This document shows, piece by piece, positions 21,714-32,676 of a stretch of 64,000 nt of DNA. The DNA is from Lophium mytilinum (taxonomy: Eukaryota; Ascomycota; Dothideomycetes; Mytilinidiales; Mytilinidiaceae). Each line of letters begins with the position of its first letter. The stretch's first letter is position 1. The stretch is from assembly GCA_010093605.1 (NCBI GenBank), contig MU004197.1, forward strand, positions 186,001 to 250,000, given 5' to 3'. The position numbers and the translations under genes are program-made. The notes beneath the pieces are model-generated. The model did not search any database. It was given only the letters and a program-made list of their open reading frames with translations, and was not told the origin of the DNA.

Positions 21714-22170
21714 GCGAGGGAATGATATCTCTATAGCTCTAACATTCGCTCTTCGGATATGGATATTCAGAAGGGAAAAGGTCTGGGTGGATAAGCACTA
21801 TTGCATGGGGCTTCGATAAACTCGCAATCGTTTTCGTGTCCCCGGCAACTCTATGACAGCACTATGCCGGGAGGATTAGGAAATGATCCAGCCCTCGTAA
21901 ACAGACACAGGCATAGAAACAATGATACATGTACACCCTGTGATAACTTGATTAAGGGAAAGACATATTGTTCGATAAGAAAACCAGACCGCGAAGAGTG
22001 GGCTTTGTAAACAGTGCATGTGAATTGACGCGAGCTCTTCGCCTGTCCTGCGACCTCATTGCCGCAATCTACCCAGCTAATACTCTTTCAAAATGAATGA
22101 GATTCCTTCTTACTAGATATCCCTACACTGAATCATTCATGGACGGGGACTCTGATGGCTTTTTCGAACC
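21714..22170. other. Intergenic stretch downstream of F-box 2
   Basis: No gene is seen. It presumably includes the F-box 2 trailer. Confidence 0.45.
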
Positions 22171-22289
22171 CTAAGCAAGGAAGAAGTTCGGTAAGCTGCT
22201 AACTAGGAAACTCGCGTGTTGAACCAGTAGATATAAGAAAGGTCTATGCAAATCGGGTGTATATTCGGTATCCCTGGTAACTACTAGTA

Positions 22290-22630
22290 CATCGGTGCTC
22301 CACAAACAGTGGCAGGCAGGTAGAGAATACTGGTATATCTTGGTTTGATTTGGGGGGAGTTGCATCCGGAGAGGGCTGGGAATGTAGTGTTTAGGTATTA
22401 GTTTTGGGGAGGGCTTGACGCCGTCTGAGGTGCCCTGACGAGCTTTTGGCTTTCCAAAACTGCCGATCTCCGAACTATGATGACCTGCCGAGCACCTCAG
22501 ACGGTAGCACGCAAGTGGAAAATCTTGGTATACCATGGCTTGATTTTGACACGATGGGTTGGTGTGAGCTAGATTGAACATGAAGTAGCAAATTGTTTGA
22601 CGCCGTCTGAGGTGGCCCAGTGAGCCTCAC
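22290..22630 (+). repeat. Duplicated ~175-bp unit carrying the GCCGTCTGAGGTG repeat
   Basis: Two imperfect tandem units each contain a TCTTGGTATA-like stretch, a TTTGATTT stretch and then TTGACGCCGTCTGAGGTG, with the last motif at about 22419 and 22592. Between them lies an inverted copy, GCACCTCAGACGG at about 22491-22503, so the first unit could fold into a hairpin. Related motifs occur at about 32518, 32593-32625 and 50340-50372. Confidence 0.65.
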
Positions 22631-23116
22631 CACCAATGGTAGATAGCGGATGTAGGTGATCAAACGGTGCTTCCACAATACAATAGCAAGAATAGACACC
22701 GTTCCTGCCATGACAAGAGAATATGCATTAGTGTTGTTCCATAGTCTGTGACTTCTTGTATTGATATAGAGTGGCGTGAGGGGCGCAATATCGTACTAGT
22801 TGCAAATATAGTACGTTCCAAGGCATATTCAAGGTAAATAAACATGGCTGACATAGTCTGATGCTTGACCTGCGTGGTCACGTGGACTGTGAAAGCCTTG
22901 CTACCCACGTGACGCGACAATGTTCATTGTTAAATCACGGCGAAAGAAGATTCACCCGCATCGACTAACATCGCTCACGTCAAAGCCTCGTCGGCCCATC
23001 CACGTTCCCCTACTAAGAACCACGGACTGGTTCCAGGATCTACTTGTTCAACCACCTCATCACCACCACCCCCGGAACCCTCTTCAAGCCCACCACATTA
23101 CTCCCAGGCATTCAGC
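22631..23116. other. Upstream region of F-box 3
   Basis: No coding sequence is supported. The last ~130 bases before the ATG are rich in CA and CCACC tracts, as are the leaders of several of the other F-box genes here. Confidence 0.45.
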
Positions 23117-24721
23117 ATGCCACCAACCGACCCCCCACCCGAGGGCACAGACCATGGCGCCATGTCTCCTAAGCTAGAAAAGCGTCCGATTCTCACGCCG
23201 AAGACCAGACGCCGCCCCGAAGACCCGGTGGATACCCTAGTCGAGCTACTGGGCAAATTCAAGCTCCATCGAAGCCCTACAGCTGTCCCGCCGCAGGCCG
23301 AAAATACTCCTCTCGAGCTTAGTCCCAATGTCAACGTGTTTACTGCCGGTGGCGTAGTCAGGCAGCCCGTCGTGAACGGACCTACGACATCCCTCAACGG
23401 CCTGCCTCCGGAGCTGATACATCAAGTCTGCAATTATTTGGACGTCCCAGGGCTGAAAAATTTCCGGCTCACGGACTCGAGGTCCAACGAGATCGCCGTA
23501 TGCCATCTATTCTCCGAGGGGTCTTTCAGTGCCAGCGAGATTAGTCTTAGACGGCTGAAGGCACTGAGCTCACACACCCAGTACGCCAAGTACGTCAAGA
23601 AACTGGAATTCGTCGGCACTTCTGATCGTGGCTCTTTCGACTGGGCTAGCATGTTCCGCTTGGGAAGAAACGAGACGCCGGAGACCCTGACCGCCGAAGA
23701 TAGCTACCCTCTCGATGTCCGTGCAGACGAGCTGGGTACTCTCTCTGATCAATTGAGGTTAGCCATGGGGCCGAGATTCCTTCTTACCCTCCAGAAGATG
23801 CCTACTTTGCGTTCCATCAAACATTGCAATGGTCCTCTGACACTACCTTGGCACAGAAAATCGAACGATTCCATCATATCTCTGTTGTTCTCGTGCGCGT
23901 TCAGTCAAATCAAACTCGAGCATCTAGAGATTGAGATGAATAAGAGTGACGACATAAGAGGCTGGGGATGTCTCACCGATTTCAGGCTTCGGGGTAGTGA
24001 AGGGGTAATGAGGGTCTTTAGATCATTAAAACTGATGGCATTGGCTCATTTGACTCAATTCACTTACAAGTCCTTACGGGATGGCTGGAAGGGATTCGGT
24101 TTCGACGGCAAGATGTTGGGTAAGCTTCTTATCGAAATGGTGAGCCTGGAGGAGTTGGAGATCACATTCCTACCCAGTGGCCCCGAGGTCACAGAATGGA
24201 GTATGCGTTTTGCACTGCAGAACGTGCTGGGCTCGATTGGACGGTCAAATGTAACTGGTCTCAAGTCATTGACTTTGAGCGGGATGCGTATGGGAGTTGA
24301 ACATATGTTCTCTTTTATAAACAAGAATATCGGCACTCTCCAACACCTGCAGTTGGGAAAGATGGTTCTCGAGGGCGGGCAATGGAGGGAAGCGCTTCCA
24401 AGGCTTCGCGATTGGATTCACACAAGCAATATCGAGACACTCAGCATTAGAGGAAGGCGGCTCGAAGTTAACGACTACGAGCAGATCTGGCCGAAATTTG
24501 ATGGAAACATCGGCGTGGAGGCCGACATGTCGGTACAATCAGACATTGTCGACTACTTGCTAAATGATGGGCACGACCTACGGGGAGAGTTCTTGTCTTT
24601 GACTTTCCAAGTTCTCATGGATGACACGGGGCATTTCTCCACTGATTGGAATACGGAATTAGACCTTGGGATATCGCCATACTTCTCCGTATGGGACTTG
24701 CGTCACCCGAACCCTTGGTAG
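23117..24721 (+). CDS. F-box protein 3
   Basis: An intronless 534-residue protein. The N-terminal ~90 residues are proline- and charge-rich and probably disordered. The F-box follows at about 93-137 (LPPELIHQVCNYLDVPGLKN, then CHLFSEGSF). The body carries leucine-rich segments (LEELEITFLPSG, LKSLTLSGMRMG, LQHLQLGKMVLEG). It ends with LRDWIHTSNIETLSIRGRRL and IVDYLLNDGHD, the latter a weaker version of the family C-terminal signature, followed by a longer tail than its paralogues. Predicted role: a SKP1-binding adaptor of a ubiquitin ligase with unknown target. The start is the first ATG after a CA-rich leader and matches the length of the paralogues. Confidence 0.88.
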   Translation: MPPTDPPPEGTDHGAMSPKLEKRPILTPKTRRRPEDPVDTLVELLGKFKLHRSPTAVPPQAENTPLELSPNVNVFTAGGVVRQPVVNGPTTSLNGLPPELIHQVCNYLDVPGLKNFRLTDSRSNEIAVCHLFSEGSFSASEISLRRLKALSSHTQYAKYVKKLEFVGTSDRGSFDWASMFRLGRNETPETLTAEDSYPLDVRADELGTLSDQLRLAMGPRFLLTLQKMPTLRSIKHCNGPLTLPWHRKSNDSIISLLFSCAFSQIKLEHLEIEMNKSDDIRGWGCLTDFRLRGSEGVMRVFRSLKLMALAHLTQFTYKSLRDGWKGFGFDGKMLGKLLIEMVSLEELEITFLPSGPEVTEWSMRFALQNVLGSIGRSNVTGLKSLTLSGMRMGVEHMFSFINKNIGTLQHLQLGKMVLEGGQWREALPRLRDWIHTSNIETLSIRGRRLEVNDYEQIWPKFDGNIGVEADMSVQSDIVDYLLNDGHDLRGEFLSLTFQVLMDDTGHFSTDWNTELDLGISPYFSVWDLRHPNPW

Positions 24722-25904
24722 TAAGCCTTTGTTGCACTAGATTGCAATTAGTTTAGCTTGCATATACAGGTGGATTGCATGCTGGTCTTTGGCGAACATA
24801 GCTTGCACTATAATATTTGAATTGATATAACACCCTCCAACAATGAATTCACCCTGAGTTTCTTGAATATATGTATTCGTGGATTAATAGTTCAGCTGCA
24901 TCATCGCACGGCGCTCTGAGGTTGCTCTCATCTAATATTTCTCTATATACTTACTGAGATACGGTGATATCATATATTCAGGTTGTACGCCTGTGTTGGA
25001 GTGACCAGTCTTTCTCTTCCCCGTGAGAGCCACTGTCACGATTCCCACTGTCATGGAATCAAATTCACGGAACAAGGAGATATAGGCCGTGTACGTGATG
25101 TGTTAGACCAAGGATGATGATGGAGAGCAGAGGTTTGGAGGAACGTAGGTTTTATACAATAGGTAACAAGTGCCTGCCGTAGCCCTCACCGCTACTGCCT
25201 GACACCCAAACACAAGCGACAATAGATTGCATATCCAACCGCGCCCCCTGATCACGATCCGTTAGGATATAGAGATTGAAATGGACCACCTAAGCTGACA
25301 AGAAGACGGATACGAGTTTCTCAACGCTACCATGCTCGCTAAAGCTAAATGAATCGATACCTTCTAAACAGATTAATACACTTATGTAAATACAGTATAG
25401 GTGAAGTTTCTGAGTAATGTACACACCTATGACACATATGGGTAAGAATCGTGACATCCTACAGAACTCCGAAGGCGCCTCACCTCCAATCCGTGCCGAA
25501 ACTTTAAATCAAATTAGATAACAGGCACTGAGGACTGTAGTATAGTTTAGTTTGGTGTCTTTCCCGTCGGCTCCCATGTATAATCTAGCTATAATTGTGG
25601 ATATCATCGGTCCCGTTCGTGCGAAGTTCTTACACAATGCTCCTCCATGTCAGAATACTTCACGTGCCAAGGAGTGACTGCTACGTGCAACGGCCTTGGT
25701 GAAAGAGGGCACATAGAATGCGTACCCTGAGCCTACCTGCGATCATCACAGTGAAGGTGAACCAGGGAACCAGCTCTCCGCGCATAAAACCCTGATCATG
25801 TTTCAGTATTCCTTCCACATCACACTCGGAGCCCCAGACACCACCACACACCAACCCACCATCTTCTTCCAGCACACGAGGCTCCCCAAATATCTCACCG
25901 TAGC
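24722..25904. other. Intergenic stretch between F-box 3 and F-box 4
   Basis: About 1.2 kb, moderately AT-rich, with no supportable gene or RNA. The final ~110 bases form the CA-rich leader of F-box 4. Confidence 0.5.
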
Positions 25905-27473
25905 GTGTATACCAACTACTACCCCCTCGTCATGTTTGCCCACGGGGGTGCCTCCGAGGAGAATACGGCTTCCGCTGCCCTCAACCCTTTATCAGCGCCA
26001 GCGCCTGTTCGCCGAAAGCGTGACCGCCAGGACTCCGACGATCTGGTATATAGTTCCAAACGGCCACGACGAAGTACTGAGCTCGAAGTACAGACTACAA
26101 ATGTCATGGTCGACGCGAGATCATTCCCTGAAGTCGAACTAGCCAGCTTCGAAGGCCTCCCCACAGAGCTACTACATATAGTCTTCAACTACGTCGATAT
26201 CAAGGGACTCAAATCTCTTCGCCGTATCAACAGCCGCATGAACGAGATTGCCATCAGCCATCTGTTCTCCGAAGTCTTTCTCCACGCCGTAGATCGTCCG
26301 CAGAACAGCTTAGACTTTCTTCACAAGCGGCCTGACATGGGCAGTTTGGTTCGAGGCCTGCACTACGGCAACTTTATCGTCCATTTGCCAGACGAGCACA
26401 TCCCCCTTTGGAGGTATCTGGGCGACGTCTACATATTTACCGTGTATCAAGCCCTGAAGAAGGCCGCCACCGGCGCACCATCGGCTATTACCCAAGATGC
26501 TCAAGAGCTGGCAAATACGTTAAAAGGCTGTACCGCGAACTGGGATATTCGCCGTCTCAATTCGACCACGACGGTCCAGCACATCGACAAGATGCCTAGG
26601 CTCAACTCGTTGAGGTTTACTGGATGCCCACCTGATCCCCGAGAATGCGATCAGTCCGCTCGCACCGTATGGCTCAGAGACAATCAATACTCATCCACGA
26701 TCTGCTTATTCTCCACTCTCCTAGCCTGCTACACGACGGGACGAGAACTGAAGAACCTAGAAATCAACTGGGATGGACTGGCTATGCTCCATGCTTGGGA
26801 TGAAATCTACAATCGTGGCTCAAATGGGAAATTTGGTCTATGGGGATCCATACAGCTAACGCTTCTTGAGTCTACTCTCAAGAATCTGACAAAATTCAGC
26901 TGGCAGATGCGGATCGGGGAGCTCGAGGAGCGTACAGATCCACTTGGCAACCCGGGCTTTTTCCACCGCTTTCTGCGCGGACTGCCAAAGCTCAAGGAGC
27001 TGGATATCAGCTTCCGCTGCAAGCCCATCCACCCGGGGATGCCAGGCGATCGGCCCAGGCAAATTTTGCTGGGAGAGATCTTCGGGTCTGTTAAGGCCGG
27101 CACGTCTGTGACTTTGGCTAACCTCGAGTCGCTGTCCTTGGCAGGGATGCACGCGGAGATTGAAGACCTATTCACGATTCTAGAGAACCATCGACCTACC
27201 CTCAAGGCCTTACAGCTGGAAGGAATAGTCATGCGGAACCGTGGGGATTGGGCGCTCGTGCTCTCGCGACTCCGCAGATGGGTGGAGCGAGCACAGCTTC
27301 ACTCTCTCAGCATTCGAGGTGCTCTGGGGGAAGGTGCCCCAGCCTGGGGCCCGGAAAAAAACTGCCGCTATACGCCTGGGGCTGATTTATGGGCGGAGAA
27401 TGAGAAGGTGGTGCAATACCTTCTGAGGGGCGGAGCATGCCCGCTGGTCGCCGAGGTAAACGATGCGGATTAA
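25905..27473 (+). CDS. F-box protein 4 with bipartite NLS-like segment
   Basis: An intronless 522-residue protein; an alternative start is Met10 at 25932. Residues about 36-56 contain RRKRDR followed by SKRPRR, a good bipartite nuclear-import pattern not seen in the other five paralogues. The F-box is at about 82-126 (LPTELLHIVFNYVDIKGLKS, then SHLFSEVF). Leucine-rich segments follow (LPKLKELDISFR, LESLSLAGMHAE, LKALQLEGIVM), then LRRWVERAQLHSLSIRGAL and the C-terminal VVQYLLRGGACPL. A nuclear SCF adaptor is a reasonable inference, but the substrate is unknown. Its 3' flank carries three copies of a repeat also found downstream of a 2EXR gene. Confidence 0.88.
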   Translation: MYTNYYPLVMFAHGGASEENTASAALNPLSAPAPVRRKRDRQDSDDLVYSSKRPRRSTELEVQTTNVMVDARSFPEVELASFEGLPTELLHIVFNYVDIKGLKSLRRINSRMNEIAISHLFSEVFLHAVDRPQNSLDFLHKRPDMGSLVRGLHYGNFIVHLPDEHIPLWRYLGDVYIFTVYQALKKAATGAPSAITQDAQELANTLKGCTANWDIRRLNSTTTVQHIDKMPRLNSLRFTGCPPDPRECDQSARTVWLRDNQYSSTICLFSTLLACYTTGRELKNLEINWDGLAMLHAWDEIYNRGSNGKFGLWGSIQLTLLESTLKNLTKFSWQMRIGELEERTDPLGNPGFFHRFLRGLPKLKELDISFRCKPIHPGMPGDRPRQILLGEIFGSVKAGTSVTLANLESLSLAGMHAEIEDLFTILENHRPTLKALQLEGIVMRNRGDWALVLSRLRRWVERAQLHSLSIRGALGEGAPAWGPEKNCRYTPGADLWAENEKVVQYLLRGGACPLVAEVNDAD

Positions 27474-27490
27474 GACTGGTTGGGATGAAT

Positions 27491-27600
27491 GTTGCTCACG
27501 CGACACTACTCTAGGGGGGAGCCTGGCTGTCGAGTAGCTAATTAGTCAAGAGGTTGTCTAATCTATCCTGCTTGGAACACGACATTGCCTTTAGATCATG
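27491..27600 (+). repeat. Dispersed repeat R1, copy a
   Basis: Contains TTGCTCACGCGACACTACT, AGGGGGGAGCCTGGCTGT and AATTAGTCAAGAGGTTGTCT in the same order as the other four R1 copies. Located just after F-box 4. Confidence 0.75.
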
Positions 27601-27616
27601 AAATCCTGTAACGCGT

Positions 27617-27752
27617 GGATCTGTTACTGCTAGTCTCCAATGTTGCTCACTCGATACCACCGTAGGGGGTCCCCTATCTATCGAGCAGCCATTTAGTCAG
27701 GAGGCAGTCTAATCTACACTGTTTGAAACTTGACATCACCTTTAGACCTTTG
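27617..27752 (+). repeat. Dispersed repeat R1, copy b
   Basis: Second tandem copy. It begins GGATCTGTTACTGC, continues TTGCTCACTCGATACCACCG, and ends TCTAATCTACACTG followed by a GACATCACCTTTAGA tail shared with copy a. Confidence 0.75.
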
Positions 27753-27847
27753 AGTTGCTGTGGGAGTACCCTAAGCAGTGGCGACAAGCTGTAAACTTCA
27801 AGGTTATTATCTCTATAGTACAAGACTAAAAGTCTAGGCACCCAGAT

Positions 27848-27950
27848 TCATCACTGTCTGGCTCAAATCCTGCTCACTTGACGCTACCGTAAGGGGTAGC
27901 CTGGCTGCTAACCAGCGAATCGTTCAAGAGGCAGTCTGATCTGCACTGCA
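27848..27950 (+). repeat. Dispersed repeat R1, copy c
   Basis: Third copy: ATTCATCACTGTCTGGCTC, CTGCTCACTTGACGCTACC, AAGGGGTAGCCTGGCTG, CAAGAGGCAGTCTGATCTGC. Its start is closest to copy e at about 56150. Confidence 0.75.
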
Positions 27951-28826
27951 CCCTTCGATGAATGGGTGATTCTGATGTGAGATCAAGATATAGCATTGCT
28001 TGTTGTAGGTGATCGTCATAATGTAACAAGTGCTACACATCCGTAGCGCATTCGGGTAAGCCTTATTCCCCTTATGAAAAGAGCTCAAGTGTTGCTTTTC
28101 CGCGGCGAGGTTTGCGTGTCGAGGAATCTGCTCGCTGTTCCGGACGGAAGGTTCGCCGTTGGAAACATTTGAAACAGAAATACTTCAAGCGCAAGATGAA
28201 AGAATTTCAATTCCGCAGGTGCATCACATGCATGAGACAAAGCTGACACGGTGCTATTGAGGGTAGCTCATAGGAAACCATCTAATCCGAACTACTCACT
28301 TCCATCTCATCACGCTTCAGGAAACATGTCGGAAACGGATACACCAGCGGCAGTGAAATGTTGTAGTACCAATAGCCATGTAGACTGGATGAAGTAAAAC
28401 CTTCACCCAAAGATGCCGAGTAATGGCGATTGCCGGAAAATTCGTTCATTTCGCTAATCTCCATTTTGTGCAAAGCTCCTTCTAGTCGAGGAATTCGAAA
28501 TGTAGACGCCAAACACCAATCTTCCCCTTAACGGAGAAGTGCAGAGACGCCAAGAGTCCTCCAGCCTTTTTAGTAATGAGTGCCATATGGTATAATCCAT
28601 GAACTCCAGTTCAAGGATCAAGGTTGCATCTTCACTCCACCCTTCTTAGGGCCTCGAGCCCAATCTCCTCAAATAGTCGGCCATGTTAGCTTTATTAGCT
28701 TCCTCCCAACCTGTCAAGTGACGGTATTTTGCGATCTTCTCATATCGGTTGACTTCGAGATGAATCCTCCTCGAAAAATCAGTTTCATAAGGATCTTTAG
28801 TAGAATTGTAGACACGAGGGGCTGAC
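27951..28826. other. Intergenic stretch between the F-box array and the first 2EXR gene
   Basis: No gene is supported. Two convergent transcription units end here, so it should hold the terminators of F-box 4 and of the 2EXR gene on the other strand. Confidence 0.45.
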
Positions 28827-29979
28827 TTACGGTTGGCTATTGTTCATCAGTCCTTCGATCGACCGCATGCGATGCTCCAACCATTGCTCCAAACCATTGC
28901 TGGTAGGCGCGATAATATCAACTTGAGGGACATGCCTGACGGAGGATAATTTCAAAAGCCCGCAGTGTGTCAGAAACCGACTTTTCTTCAGACGGTTGGC
29001 CCCCATGCCGCGGCGCTCCGGAACCTCGATTTGCAGGATTTCGAGATTTCTGCAGGACTTGAGCAAGCCGACAACGGAAACGGCATCTTTGACGTCAGCA
29101 TCATCCACACGTCTGTCTGAGTCAGCCCATATTTCGCTCCACCACTGAATACCTCGGATCTCCTTCACAGCGTCTCGCCCGCTGTCGTCGATATGTTCGA
29201 GCACTTCTCGCACACGGGCAAGTTCGCAGTAGTGGGCAAAGTTCAGATGCGTGGCGTAAACAACTCTTTCGTTCACTTCGGTTCGAATCTGCCGGTTGAG
29301 ATTGAGAAATGGTTGTGCTGAGCCGAGAAGGAGCCTGCGGGGGGAGCAAAGAGATTGCGGATCGCCTTTGCGATATCTCGGTAACCATCCGTCTTGGAAT
29401 GTGTCCAGTGCCAGATCGTAGATCATGATTCGGAGCTCCGCAGGTAGGCGTAAGAAGGGGAAAATGGTAGGTGATTGTCGGTGGCAGGAAGCTTGGACGA
29501 TGAAGCTGGTCTCGTCTCCGGACATCAGATTACCCTACGCCAATGTCAGCGATCAAGGAAACTTTCTTTTTGTATTGAAACGGGGGTAGATAGCTAACGC
29601 AAAGGACTGTATATTCATTGAAAACATGAAGCACCGACAAAGGATGGAGTACTCACTATATCTTTGAGATATGGCCTGACCAGAGAGGTGCTTTGAAGAC
29701 GAATCTGAACTTCGCCGTTTGCGTCGAAATGGACAGTGACCTCCATGCGATTGTGCAACGATGAGATCTTGACGCGTTTTGCGCGTGTCGTGATGGTCTC
29801 GTTCTCGTCTCGCTGAATCTTAAGCAGCGGCTTCCCACCCTGTACATCAGCGGGTTCCGAGCGCGGAATCTCCTCAACATCGCCGCCCTCATCGGGCTCT
29901 CTGCCACGCTGGAAATGACGTTAGAAGTGCTCTGACAAGGAACGTTCATAAGTACACGGCTCACCTTGTGGCGTTTTAT
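28827..29979 (-). CDS. 2EXR-domain protein A, no ATG at the expected start
   Basis: Exons on the - strand are 29979-29965 (expected leader), 29908-29657 and 29534-28827, all phase 0. Exon two starts RGREPDEGG then VEEIPR and continues as a beta-rich segment with VEVTVHFDANGEVQIRL ending RPYLKD. Exon three encodes the 2EXR domain (FPFLRLPAELRIMIYDLALD, LLLGSAQPFLNLNRQIRTEV). By alignment with paralogue B the leader exon should begin at 29979, but the codon there is ATA, not ATG, although exon length and splice sites are preserved. The next in-frame ATG lies mid-exon two, inside the beta segment. The stop TAA falls inside a GTAAGT donor-like sequence. 2EXR proteins are a fungal family of unknown function. 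The gene may be recently inactivated or use another start. Confidence 0.72.
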
Positions 29980-30044
29980 AGTTGGTTGTTGAGGAACGGA
30001 AGATTGAGTTGAGTGTAAAGAGGAAGAAGCTGGAGGAAGGAAGA

Positions 30045-30053
30045 CTTTATATA
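30045..30053 (-). promoter_or_regulatory. TATA-box-like site for 2EXR gene A
   Basis: TATATAAAG on the - strand about 65 bp upstream of the expected leader exon. A TATATAG-like site sits at a comparable distance upstream of gene B. Suggestive only. Confidence 0.4.
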
Positions 30054-31160
30054 GAAGGCCTGGATAGTCTCACTTCTCACTTCGTCTAGCGACCTCACTT
30101 GTTAGCTAGGAGTTTCAACAAGATGTAGGGATATCGTCTGCACACTTTCAAGTGCCCTCACCCGTGGTGTTTCGAAGCCGTCGCTAAGATTCAGAGTAGA
30201 AAATTCTCCTAAATATTAGAGATTCTCTTACCTCTTCAAGCCATTTGAGATGGTGCGCCTTGCGAAACATCAAAATAGTCTCCACAGACGTTTGAAAATC
30301 ATGCAACGACTGTGTCTGACGTTCGAAGAGCGACTCCGCTGTCCCCAGATCCGTCATAGCTCGTAGTACCTCGACGTTCTTTGAGAGTCTGGACGGGATA
30401 TAGGATTGATAATTTCATAATAGTCAGATCCCTCAGATCCCCTCCAAACCGCGCAGTCTGGGATCAAATAAACACATGTTTCCAGCTTCAAGGGCAGTAT
30501 TCCATCTCATAATTGTCAAAGTCTTCCATAACATAGTCACGTGACAATTTTATCGCTTAGTTATCACCCGTAGCAGCATTGCAATATCTTGAATAGCATC
30601 TTTGACTACAGATTGTTAGCGCAACTTTATCTCCACGCCAGTGATCTTTACATCGTCCCCAAAATCTCAAAAGCGCATTGAGCCATCTCACATAATGACG
30701 AAGGCCGTTACGGAACCCTTTGATAAGTGCGTGCAAAGCAAGCGGACATGTTCACGATCAATTTTGTGGCTTTAAAACAGAGTTGAGGAGATCTTATGAA
30801 TGTTTAAATAGAGAGTTCTCCGAAATACTCCTAAAGTATGACAGTTCGGAAGTCAAATGTCGAATGCCTCATATGTCTCCGCCTCGTAACCGTGATAAAG
30901 TAGCAGTGCACCTGAATCATCGTTCCAGATGCCATGATCTCTCATGCCTACCCAATCTACCCCGTGTGATCACCAGTAGTAACATCAGCTGTCTGAATAT
31001 GTTCAGAGAGCCTCTTGAGGTGGAACGGGCTTCCATGTAGAATCGTGATTTGGTTTTGTTTGGGAACAAGAAGATCTTGGGATGTAGAGATGTCTCTAGA
31101 GAGCGGTAGTGTTAGATCCGGAGTTCCGAGCAGACGAACGTTTCAAGGATAGACTTACCA
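30054..31160. other. Intergenic stretch between 2EXR genes A and B
   Basis: About 1.1 kb without a supportable gene. It includes the promoter of gene A and the trailer of gene B. An isolated open frame at 30720-31040 has no recognisable features. Confidence 0.45.
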
Positions 31161-32320
31161 TCACCAAGATCGAATCCACCAACTCCACAGCTCGAAGTCG
31201 CTCTCCACCTTGGACCCTGTCATGCCCTCAAGAAGCCACTCCTTCAACGCATCGCCCGGGCTATGAATGCGGACATTGCTGACATTAGTAACCGCCCGGA
31301 GCTCGCCGAACGCACAGGTCTTGGAGAAGTGTCGTGGTTTCAGGCCCGTTTTGCCTAAAGCTTTCTGCTTAGGGATGACGACGTGTAGCTGCTCAAGTTT
31401 GCCACATTGCCTAAGCAGATCGGCGACCTCCATGGCAACATTGGCAAACGCTGGGTCCGACCTGTCCTGGACAGACTCCCAGCGAGCATCCCACCAACGG
31501 ATCCGTAGCTTCTTGATATTGGCCCGCCCCAGAGGACCGATCGCGTCCAGCACGTCGCGTGTGATAGAGAGGTCGCAGCGGCCCTTCTCGTCGAAGTACC
31601 GGTAATTGACATAGTCGAAGTTGAAGTCAAGCTGGAAAGTCCGAAACAGCATGACCGAGACTTCCGCTCGCATCTGCTTGTTCATGACCAGGAGCTTACG
31701 CATAGGGCCAAAGGATATGTCGGTTGGAAGACAAGTTCCATCAATAGTTGGCCTCAAAGTGCTACCATGGAACCACTCGTCCTTAGTGACGGTATTTGGA
31801 TACTGGTTAACGACGAGCTCGTATATCATCAAGCGGATCTCGGCCGGAAGCTTCATGAAAGGGAAGCAACGACGCTGGGTGGAGACCGGTCGAAGGACGA
31901 GTCTATTGAGAAAAGCAGCTTCCTATCAGACCGTGAGTAAAAGAACCAATATAGCACAAAGGGTGTTGGAGAACACTTACCTCACGCGTCTCGTCCTTGA
32001 TCCAACGCGTACTGGCAGAGTTTGACTTGAACCCGATCTCAACCGTGCCATTTGGCGCCAATCGGACCCCTAGTCGGACCTCATGGCCTTCAAAGCTGAT
32101 CAACACCTTCTTGAATGCTGTGTGTAGGACCTGCTACGACGTGAGCTAAAATTGAATGCTAGTACAAGATCTTTGGGCATAGACCTCGATTCCTGGAGCG
32201 CGTAAGCGTGGAATTTCCTCTACATTGTTGCCTTCGGGCTCTCTTGGGCGCTATACGAAGTCAGCATAAGTTGAAGATACGTGGATAGAAGGAGAAGGGA
32301 CATACTTTGCCGTGATTCAT
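31161..32320 (-). CDS. 2EXR-domain protein B (four exons)
   Basis: Exons on the - strand are 32320-32306, 32250-32185, 32133-31981 and 31922-31161, all phase 0, giving 331 residues. Exon one encodes only MNHGK. Exon two encodes RPREPEGNNVEEIPRLR. Exon three encodes a beta-rich segment (VLISFEGHEVRLGV, GTVEIGFKSNS). Exon four encodes the 2EXR domain (FPFMKLPAEIRLMIYELVV, LLVMNKQMRAEVS), an IKKLRIRWWDARW segment and a C-terminal LKEWLLEGM helix. Exon three could instead begin three bases later. Function unknown; the modular exon design matches genes A, E and F. No signal peptide or membrane segment. This is the cleanest member of the left-hand 2EXR group and served as reference for the others. 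Confidence 0.85.
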
Positions 32321-32509
32321 GTTTGACTGCAAGCGGTTGTGGAATGGAGGATGTTGGTGGTAGGAGGAAGGTAGGCGAACACGTAGCTATATATGCAGAT
32401 AGAAAACTTAGGGTGAAGGTTCCTAACCCATGTGGTCTCACACTTCACTTCTTGCGCCCTGGTTTGGTCCGAGCGGCGTGGATGGAGTGTGGGATTCTGG
32501 CGGGTGAAC

Positions 32510-32640
32510 TAGCGGGTTTGACGCGGTCTGAGGTGGCTCAACGATGTTATCGATTGATCAGATTGATGCGTCTCGGGTTCTTGCAAGGTTGTTGAGGCCA
32601 GTCAGACGGCGGTAAACAGGTGTACACATATATTGACAGA
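32510..32640. repeat. R2 repeats in opposite orientations beside gene C
   Basis: A + strand copy (TTTGACGCGGTCTGAGGTGG at about 32518) and an inverted copy (GGCCAGTCAGACGGCGGTAAACAGGTGTACAC at about 32593-32625, named here by its two ends) lie within 110 bp. The inverted copy, read on the - strand, resembles 50340-50372 downstream of 2EXR gene D. Confidence 0.6.
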
Positions 32641-32676
32641 GGAGAGAAATATGTATAGAGGTTCAGTAAGTCATCT

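Noticed and set aside
27491-27950. CRISPR-like array
   Set aside because: The three repeats are long, diverged and irregularly spaced, and the organism is a fungus.
29656-29964. 102-codon open frame over the second exon of 2EXR gene A
   Set aside because: It runs through an intron in another frame; the frame that matches the paralogues is different.
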